NCBI GenBank assembly: GCA_910578755.1
Contig: CAJTSZ010000050.1
Location: 1-15,192, forward strand
From: an uncultured Oscillospiraceae bacterium
GTDB taxonomy: Bacteria > Bacillota > Clostridia > Oscillospirales > Ruminococcaceae
Direction: 5' to 3'
Length of the DNA stretch: 15,192 bases
Every line of letters starts with the position of its first letter. The first letter of the stretch is position 1. Below the pieces are notes generated by a model, which was not told where the DNA came from, ran no database searches, and was given only the letters and a program-made list of their open reading frames with translations. Both the position numbers and the translations under genes were made by a program. Positions 1 to 6,200 of the stretch are shown in pieces.

Positions 1-280
1 ACGCTTTTTTTCGTGAGGCCAATGCCGCCCAAAGGAGGGGGCGGCATTCCCGCTGTGCTATGTCATAGGCGCTGGCCTCTAACCGTTAGGGCCCGAAAAT
101 TCAGTAACGCCGAGCGCAGGCGAGGCTACTAAGCGGGTAGTCCCCCTTTCCTTTTGAGGGACCAACCGTTGTGCAGGGAAGTGTTCCTTGTAACATGGCC
201 ATACAGCTTGCCTGTGGCCATGTTATAATGAAACACTTCCCAAACACCGGTTGCCGCCGCTTATTGAGAGACACTGTCGA
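1..280. other. Gene-free region with strong inverted repeats, possible structured RNA
   Basis: I see no credible coding frame here. The sequence folds strongly on either strand. A 10-bp perfect stem pairs 21-30 with 39-48 around the loop AAAGGAGG and is enclosed by GAGGCC/GGCCTC (15-20 with 74-79). A second, larger hairpin occupies 163-253: CAACCG/CGGTTG (163-168 with 248-253), a 10-bp stem (176-185 with 232-241) and a 14-bp stem with one G-U pair (188-201 with 215-228), closed by a 13-nt loop. It could be a small RNA, a MITE-like inverted repeat or the untranslated end of a gene outside the window. I could not match it to tmRNA, RNase P, SRP, 6S or a riboswitch from memory. Confidence 0.5.
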
Positions 281-285
281 ATTTG

Positions 286-648
286 GGGTTCAGGGGTGAA
301 CCCACAAGTTCGCGAAGCGAACTTGCTGCCAATTCAGCGGGAATACCCGCTGAATTGCTGTTTCTTCCCCCTTTCTTTTCACACAAAAGAAAGGGGCGGG
401 GTGTGGGCCGCGTAGGCCCACAAAAGAATAGGGTCACAAGTTGGGCTATGCCCAACTTGCTAACTTACAGCGGTGCACCGCTGTAAGTTTTGGGGCTGGG
501 TAAGCCCCAATAGCGCAGGCTTGGAGTCAGCCAAATGTTTCCAAAAAACCTTACAGCGGCGTGCCGCTGCAAGGTTTGGGTCTTGGGTAGGCCATAACCT
601 GTGGTTATAAGGGGTGAGGGGGCAAATCTTATTTATCTAGAAGATAAA
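286..648. repeat. Array of eleven consecutive small palindromes
   Basis: Eleven hairpin-forming inverted repeats follow one another with short spacers. The arms are 286-292/297-303, 305-313/317-325, 331-341/346-356, 368-379/385-396, 402-409/415-422, 437-446/450-459, 462-473/478-489, 490-497/503-510, 547-559/564-576 (one mismatch), 594-599/603-608 and 632-638/642-648. Nearly all are perfect, and the one at 462-489 is a fully symmetric 28-bp palindrome. Some share sequence: CAAGTT...AACTTG occurs twice, and CTTACAGCGG...CCGCTG occurs twice with a related CAGCGGG unit. Short frames through this stretch are only the palindromes translated. The array lies just beyond the comFB terminator, and its function is unknown. 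Confidence 0.8.
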
Positions 649-650
649 AC

Positions 651-690
651 AAAAAAAGTTTCAGCAATGGTAGAAACCATTGCTGGAACT
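651..690 (-). terminator. Rho-independent terminator after the comFB-family gene
   Basis: A 14-bp stem pairs 657-670 with 677-690 (one G-T pair) around a 6-nt loop. Read on the minus strand, the stem is followed at once by a run of T (positions 656 down to 651). It starts about 12 nt past the stop codon of the comFB-family gene, so it probably ends the whole left operon. Confidence 0.9.
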
Positions 691-701
691 TTTGTAACAG
701 G

Positions 702-965
702 CTAATGCCGTGGTTGTTCCCGTACTACGGCTGCTGCCTTGGCCAGGGCCGCCATAATATCTGTACGGTGCTGGTTGCGCAAAATAAAGGTTTTAGAATA
801 AACCTCGCCCCGGTTAGTGGCCACATATTTTGGGGGCAGCATGTTTAGGGCATAGGCAATTACGTCGCACCGGCATTTATTACAGGTACAGCAGCCTAAG
901 GTGCTTGCCACACGGCTGTATTCCTCTTCCACCAGGTTTTCCATTACATTTTTATATTGGGGCAT
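702..965 (-). CDS. ComFB-family late competence development protein
   Basis: This 87-residue protein matches the ComFB family over its whole length. It has an N-terminal helix (NVMENLVEEEY), a cysteine cluster with Cys25, Cys26, Cys28, Cys31 and Cys33 that suggests metal binding, then the family signature DVIAYALNMLPPKY and GEVY, and it ends with AAAVVREQPRH like other members. ComFB is encoded in a competence operon in Bacillus; related cyanobacterial proteins have been described as c-di-GMP receptors. The ATG has a good ribosome site (GAGGAGGG, 6-nt spacer). It is the last gene of the apparent operon, 41 bp after the MotA-like gene and directly before a terminator. Its place among rod genes suggests a role in motility control, which is inference. 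The family call is secure; the role is not. Confidence 0.85.
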   Translation of the reverse strand: MPQYKNVMENLVEEEYSRVASTLGCCTCNKCRCDVIAYALNMLPPKYVATNRGEVYSKTFILRNQHRTDIMAALAKAAAVVREQPRH

Positions 966-1006
966 ATTTTTCCCTCCTCAATAATTAAAAGCTCCCGGGT
1001 TTACAG

Positions 1007-1468
1007 CTAACTGTTTTCCTGCTCGTGCAGAAGCTGCTGCTTGTAGTTGCGGTAAACATTCACCACCATACTTTCGTATTCGATACCAAAATAAGAGGGC
1101 ACCAGGTAGTTAAAAATATACTCCGTATCCTCCGACCGGCTGACAGCCAGCATTGTTTCGGCAATAATTATCTCGTTTAAAAACTGGTAGTTGGCCGTAT
1201 GCTTGGTGGAAAGGATATAGTTATAAAGCACGGTACGAATACTTTCCGCATTAGAGTTTTCCACCACCAGGCTAACCGCCTTGCGCAGGAAAGGGTCTGG
1301 GTAGCGGGTGTGGTTTTGTATCATATCATCCATTTTCAAAATGCCCTGCTGGCGGGCGGCAAAGGCCAGTTCTGCCAGCTGGCGCACGGTAGGCAAACAT
1401 TCCTGCTTGGCCTCCCTAGGGCACTGGATTTGCTGGACAAAATATTCGGGGGTTATAGCATAAAGCAT
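1007..1468 (-). CDS. Soluble MotA cytoplasmic-domain-like protein
   Basis: This 153-residue protein has no signal peptide and no membrane segment. Residues about 27-85 follow the pattern of the MotA cytoplasmic region: LAELAFAARQQGILKMDD, then DPFLRKAVSLVVENSNAESIRTVLYNYI. MotA of Bacillus has the equivalent order (LARREGLLALE, FLKNGLSMAVDG, IRDIM). The four membrane helices of MotA, with the TM3 proton-channel segment, are absent, so this cannot be a working stator subunit. It might bind the rotor or a stator, or simply have kept the fold. The ATG has an AGGAGG site about 10 nt upstream. It lies between flgC (104 bp upstream, with a hairpin in the gap) and the comFB-family gene. The likeness was judged by eye; the function is unknown. 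Confidence 0.55.
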   Translation of the reverse strand: MLYAITPEYFVQQIQCPREAKQECLPTVRQLAELAFAARQQGILKMDDMIQNHTRYPDPFLRKAVSLVVENSNAESIRTVLYNYILSTKHTANYQFLNEIIIAETMLAVSRSEDTEYIFNYLVPSYFGIEYESMVVNVYRNYKQQLLHEQENS

Positions 1469-1488
1469 GGGTGTTGCTCCTCCTTTTC

Positions 1489-1541
1489 AGCTTTACCACA
1501 TAGGGCCCGAGGCAAAAACACCCCGGGCCTGTGTTAAAGCT
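1489..1541 (-). other. Intercistronic hairpin between flgC and the MotA-like gene
   Basis: An imperfect stem of about 17 bp fills half of the 104-bp gap. AGCTTTA (1489-1495) pairs with TAAAGCT (1535-1541), CACA (1497-1500) with TGTG (1530-1533), then a GC-rich inner part pairs 1503-1509 with 1524-1529. No T-run follows on the minus strand; instead the AAAAGGAGG ribosome site of the next gene comes directly after. It therefore looks like an mRNA processing or stability element, or a site affecting translation, rather than a terminator. Confidence 0.5.
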
Positions 1542-1572
1542 GTTTCACTTTCCTACTATGTTATGGCTGCCG

Positions 1573-2007
1573 TTATTTCCCAATTTCCAGTGCCTTTAAG
1601 GCAAGGGATTTTACCAAGGAAAGCGCTGTAAGGTTAGCGTTGTAGGCGTTGGCGGCAGCCATAAGGTCAATACGCTCCTCGGTGGTATTGACATTAGGCA
1701 TCATTACATAGCCTTCTTCGTTAGCGTCGGGGTGGGAAGGGTCGTAAACTGGGATAAAGTCCCGCTGGCTTTCCACCACCTGGGTTACACGGACGCCGCC
1801 GCCCTCCACACGGGCAGCTTCGGTTTTAAGAGCATCGGCAAAGCTAACTGCACGCTCCTGGAACACCACCTGTTTACGGCGGTAGGGCTCGCCGGCGGCG
1901 GTGCGGGTGACAGTAGCGTTGGCAATGTTTTGCAGCGCCACATCCATGCGGAACCGTTCAGCCGTAAGGGCGGAACCGGCAATATTCATGGAATCCAGAA
2001 AAGACAT
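1573..2007 (-). CDS. flgC: Flagellar basal-body rod protein FlgC
   Basis: FlgC is a proximal rod subunit of the flagellar basal body, exported by the flagellar type III apparatus. The protein has 144 residues, normal for the family. The N-terminal helix carries the rod-protein signature (MDVALQNIANATV, residues about 21-33). The C-terminus LVKSLALKALEIGK is typical of FlgC. The middle contains YDPSHPDANEEGYVMMPNVN, with the DPxHPxAxxxGYV pattern of FlgC. The ATG has a strong AGGAGG site 8 nt upstream and starts 15 bp after flgB, as usual for the flgBC pair. In most Firmicutes fliE and fliF follow flgC; here they do not, and a MotA-like gene follows instead. Confidence 0.97.
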   Translation of the reverse strand: MSFLDSMNIAGSALTAERFRMDVALQNIANATVTRTAAGEPYRRKQVVFQERAVSFADALKTEAARVEGGGVRVTQVVESQRDFIPVYDPSHPDANEEGYVMMPNVNTTEERIDLMAAANAYNANLTALSLVKSLALKALEIGK

Positions 2008-2022
2008 ATCTTATTCCTCCTT

Positions 2023-2370
2023 TTACTTGGCGGACTGGTTCAGCACATACCGCAGGTTAGTAAATTGTCCGCTTATTTTTTGGTACAAATAAAGCTGCTG
2101 CACATAGTTTTGGTAAAGCTGCATACTTTGGGAATCGGCATCCACGTTGTTGCCGTCGGGGCGGATAGAAGTGGCGTCGTCAGTATAAACGCGGGCTTTA
2201 AAATCGTAGCGGTCCTTTGCGCCCTTCATAACGTCTTCAAAGGTAGCAATTTTAGCTTTATAGCCTGGTGTTTCCAGGTTGGCAAGGTTGTGCAGGATGG
2301 TTTGCTGCTGAACCGCAAGGCCGTTCAGCCCCGCGCGCATTACGCCAAAAGATTTTGAATCGAACAGCAC
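2023..2370 (-). CDS. flgB: Flagellar basal-body rod protein FlgB
   Basis: FlgB is a proximal rod subunit near the MS ring. The 115-residue protein is slightly short for FlgB. It shows the conserved N-terminal rod motif HNLANLETPGYKAK at residues about 27-40 and the C-terminal helix YQKISGQFTNLRYVL. The start is GTG at 2370, supported by an AAGGAGGAA site about 9 nt upstream; no in-frame ATG is better placed. It begins 17 bp after the sortase gene and ends 15 bp before flgC, so the three are surely co-transcribed. Identity as FlgB rests on the motif, the size and the flgC neighbour. Confidence 0.96.
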   Translation of the reverse strand: MLFDSKSFGVMRAGLNGLAVQQQTILHNLANLETPGYKAKIATFEDVMKGAKDRYDFKARVYTDDATSIRPDGNNVDADSQSMQLYQNYVQQLYLYQKISGQFTNLRYVLNQSAK

Positions 2371-2387
2371 AGTATTCTTCCTCCTTT

Positions 2388-3209
2388 TTATTCCGCAGGG
2401 GTTTTTACCTCAATGTTGGCCGTTGTGGGAACCTCCGCGTCCTCCGGCAAAAGCCGGGCCATAATTACATAACGGTGGTTGGTATCGTTTGCGCCATATT
2501 TTATGGTACAGGTAGAAAGCACCAGCACATTATCCTCTGGGCCTACCGTAACGCCGTAGTCGTACAGAGATTTTTCCATGGCCACCGCGGCCATTTGGTC
2601 CACACCCTGTTCGGGGTAGGCGTCAATAAAACGAAAATCCAGGTCGGTATAAAGCACCGCAAAAATCTCCCAGTTCAAAAACCCTTTTAGGGTAGAAAGG
2701 TGAATAACCGGGGTATTTTTGGCAAACTCAGGGTCTGTAAACTTAAACAGTTGGGAAAAGCGGGGCCCGTTTGGGTTATCCTTTAAATCGCTGTGGCCAT
2801 AAATAACCACATTGGGGGTAAGCTCCTCCCGGGAACCAATGGAACATTCATAGTCGGCAAAATAGCAGCCGTAAACTTCCTCTTGCCTGCGCTCGTTGCG
2901 CCGCAGGTAATAGCTGTTGTCGTAGGACTGAAGGACGCTGTTGTTAATATCGGTGCCGGGAATATCTATCCAGGCCACAGTATCCTGGTTTACGCTGGTT
3001 TCGTAGTCCAGCGCCTCCTGAATTTCCGCAGGGGTTTCCGCCTTCTTTTTTACGTTTAACTTGGATTTTTCCACCGTTTGGGTAGTTTCCGGGTTGTTTA
3101 CAAACATGGTGGCAGGGTCGTTCTCATCCATAACAAAAAACACATACCCAAAGCCGCCCAGCAGGGCAATACCCAAAATTACGCCAAAAACAGCAAGCAC
3201 TTTTTTCAT
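2388..3209 (-). CDS. Class B sortase
   Basis: Sortases cut a C-terminal sorting motif and join the protein to cell-wall peptidoglycan. This 273-residue protein has an uncleaved N-terminal membrane anchor (residues about 4-26, hydrophobic, after MKK) and an extracellular catalytic domain. The catalytic residues are visible: His139 in VIYGHS, Cys234 in VLVLSTCT and Arg246 in HRYVIMARL. The LSTC form and the long stretch between Cys and Arg fit class B (SrtB). Its ATG overlaps the stop codon of the large surface-protein gene (ATGA), with an AGGAGGGG site inside that gene's last codons, so the two are translationally coupled. The partner's HPYTG tail resembles the xPxTG motifs of clostridial class B enzymes, making it the likely substrate. 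flgB follows after 17 bp. Confidence 0.93.
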   Translation of the reverse strand: MKKVLAVFGVILGIALLGGFGYVFFVMDENDPATMFVNNPETTQTVEKSKLNVKKKAETPAEIQEALDYETSVNQDTVAWIDIPGTDINNSVLQSYDNSYYLRRNERRQEEVYGCYFADYECSIGSREELTPNVVIYGHSDLKDNPNGPRFSQLFKFTDPEFAKNTPVIHLSTLKGFLNWEIFAVLYTDLDFRFIDAYPEQGVDQMAAVAMEKSLYDYGVTVGPEDNVLVLSTCTIKYGANDTNHRYVIMARLLPEDAEVPTTANIEVKTPAE

Positions 3210-6200
3210 GATTTCCCCTCCTGGGCACCGGTGTACGGATGCGTCTTGTTAGAAGAATTGAGGGAACTGCCATTAGACTGGCCCAGTTCATCAATTACGC
3301 CTTGTTTATCCTCAGAGCCGGCTATGCGGTGCTTCGGTGTTAAAATATAGGTGGAGAAATGGTCCACAGTTACCGCAATGGTACCCTTGTTGTTGCTGCG
3401 CAGGTAACCGTAGTAGTCGATGCGGTCCCGTTCCTGGTTGTAGTAATGCCAGTACAAGGTATCGCTGGCGTACTTGCTGCCCAGGCTTACGTTAAGGGTA
3501 GCAGGGCCCGGCAGGGAACCATGGTACCAGAAGTACATCATTACTGTGCGGTTAATAATATCGTCGTTACGCGTCCGGGAATCGATAATGTCGTAAATAG
3601 CTTCCTTATCCGGGGAGGTAAAGGACATACGGAAATCGTAAATTTCCGCCTGGGGAATTACCTTTGTTAAGTCGGCGGCGTTAAACTTCAGGGAATAATC
3701 GTTACCTTGGAAAATAATTGTTTTTTCCGGGTATTTTTTTAGTTCGTTAAACACGCTGGCCCCAACCCGGGGGTATTCGTCAATCATAACCAAAATAACA
3801 TCGCCGGAATTTTCAAAGTCGATGTCGCTGGCCTCCAAAGGCTTCAGGTTTTTCAGCTGGTCCTCCTCGTTGCGGAAAATAGCCAGGGTATAGTCCTTGG
3901 TTACCGTTTTGTCCGGGGAAGTAACCTTAACGGTAATATCGTTTTGGCCGTCCACCAAAGCCTGGGCATAGTTGCCGCCGTAGTCGCCTATTTCCTTACT
4001 GCCGGAAAATACCTTTACTTCTGCAAGGGGGTCGGCCGGCTGGGGGATAATATCCACGGAGTAGGTTTTTTCGGTAACGGCTACCTCATATTCGGTTACT
4101 GCCGACTGGAAGTTAGGCGTCATTTGGCCGTAGTCCACAATAAGCTGCTTTAAGTCGGCGTTGCTGGTTTTTTCTATGAGGTTTTGGTTGGTAAACTTAA
4201 TTCTGTAAAGGTTCTTGGTGGTACCGTCCTGGGCAGTAACCTCAATTTCAATGGTCTTTTCCACTTCAATTAGCTCAATCAGTTCCGAAGGCTGGCCGCT
4301 GGTTGCCACATTGCCATTAATTTTAATGGTAGCGCCGGGGTGATTTGCCGTTGCGGTAATAGTAACCCCCTGCGCCCCCTCGCTTACCGTGGCGCTGTAG
4401 TCCTTTTTGGTGGCAAGGAACTGGGGCTTCAAGCCATCGTCTATATTGGCCGCTTGCAGGTTTTTCAGCAACGCATCGCTGCTGGGCATGCCGCGTTTTA
4501 CCTTGATAATGTAGGTACGGCTGGTTGGCGGGTCATTTGTTTGCCTATCCTCCGCCTGCACCTCAATTTTAAATTCCTTTACTTCGCCCGGTTTATCCAG
4601 CTTATACACCCTGGAGGTCATACCGCTGGTAAGCTGGTCGCCTTTTAAAATTTCATCCAGCAGGGACTGTTTCAGGTACATAATGGCATTGGCGTCGCTG
4701 GTGGTCGGGGTAAAACTGATACCCTCAACCTCAAAAGGCACTTCCAAGGTATACTCCAGCTCGTCGGGGTGGAAAGCAAAGGATTTAATATCCGCCCCGG
4801 TTTGGTCCCTTAAAATCATGGTTTTAATAGAGGCGTCGTCGCTTGGCTCCGCGCGGTACACCAGCAGCTCGTAGTCCATGTAGGTAATTTCATCCTCGGC
4901 ATAAACCCTAATTATCAGCGGGTGGTTGCCCATTGAAGCAATGTCCTTATGATTAACCGGCAATACCTCACATGGCTTTGTGGGGTACCCTGGCCTTAAC
5001 GAATCGCCTTTTCCTTCCTCCATGGAGAAAAGTATTTTGTCATTTTCAACCTTTCCGTCCCCATCCTGTGCATCGTAAACAATAATATTGTTTACATTGA
5101 CGTCGTTAGGAAGGATGTTCAGTTTTATTTTACCATCGGTATAGGGGATGTCAACAGAATAGGACATAATATCCGCCTTAAAGGCTGGAACATAGTTTAC
5201 CTTTTGATCCTTCGTATTGGTAATTTCTATGCCCTTTAAAGTTGGGTCGTCGTTTGGGGGAAGCTGGTTGATTTTAACAGTATATTCTTTTGCTTCGCCG
5301 CCATCTGCTGCAACCTTTTCTGATTTTACTGAAATTTTCAGCGTTGTAACGCCATCTCCGTCCTTAAACTTTTGTTTAAGGTTCTCCAACCATTCCTTTT
5401 TGCCTGTAACTATTCCACCTTTTTTCTCCAATTCGGGTTCAAAGGTTGGCCCTTCGGCCTGCTCGTTGCGTGTTGCAGCTGCTACACGCAGGCGCTTGGT
5501 GGAGTAGGGCACGCTAATTTCGTATTCTGTTTGCTCCGGGTCAAAACCAGTAATCAGGTTGTTTTTGGAGTCAGTATCGTCCTCAAAGTACAAACCAAGG
5601 GAACCAAGGGCATCGTCCTCGCTGGGGGAGTCACGAGTAATTTCCAATGTGTAGGTAGTATGGTAGTCGGGGTGGGGCGCTGTAGCTGTCACCTCAACCT
5701 GAACAATTTCTTTCTCCTCTAACGCTATCTGCTTTGTTTCTTTCCCATTCTTAACTTCAGTATTTTCTGTATGGGGGTCTTTTGGATTATGATTTGTGTC
5801 ATACACGCTGTATGTTATACCCGCCAAACCACGCGTATCCTTTTGGGTGGGAACAAGGGTGATTTCCTTATAGCGGTAAGGCACATGAACCATACCCCCA
5901 GGGCCGGTGTAACGCAAAACGTCTGGGCGGAATGCGTCAAAGGATATATCCTCCCCATTTTTTGTAAGGGCGAAAAACGATGTTTTTTCCTCTTTGTACC
6001 CTTTAATACCTAAGGATACTAAAGAACTATCCGTACTAGGGGAAGAATCCTTAACTTCTAAATCTATAGTAAACGTTTTTTGGTTTGGTGTGTTTTGGTT
6101 CCACCGTGTATAAGCAACTGTCAGTTGAACACGCTTTGGCGGTGTATCTGCCGGCTGCCGGTTTGCCCTAATAATTAAATCCACCTTGCCAGGTTCCGAA

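Noticed and set aside
208..229. TTGCCT ... TATAAT as a standard promoter in the left hairpin
   Set aside because: The spacer is only 10 bp; at 17 bp the -35 would be ATACAG. Only a weak extended -10 remains.
1..280. 6S RNA, tmRNA, RNase P RNA, SRP RNA or group II intron end
   Set aside because: None of the conserved core motifs I know for these RNAs could be found on either strand.
261..486. Short opposite-strand frames of 64 and 67 codons in the left intergenic region
   Set aside because: They overlap each other on both strands and only translate the palindromes; no ribosome site or protein-like composition.
3190..3225. Programmed frameshift joining the surface protein to the sortase anchor
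   Set aside because: GAG GGG AAA is not a proper X-XXY-YYZ heptamer and the A-rich run lies after the stop codon; stop-start coupling explains the overlap. Kept only as a minor thought in the sorting-motif finding.
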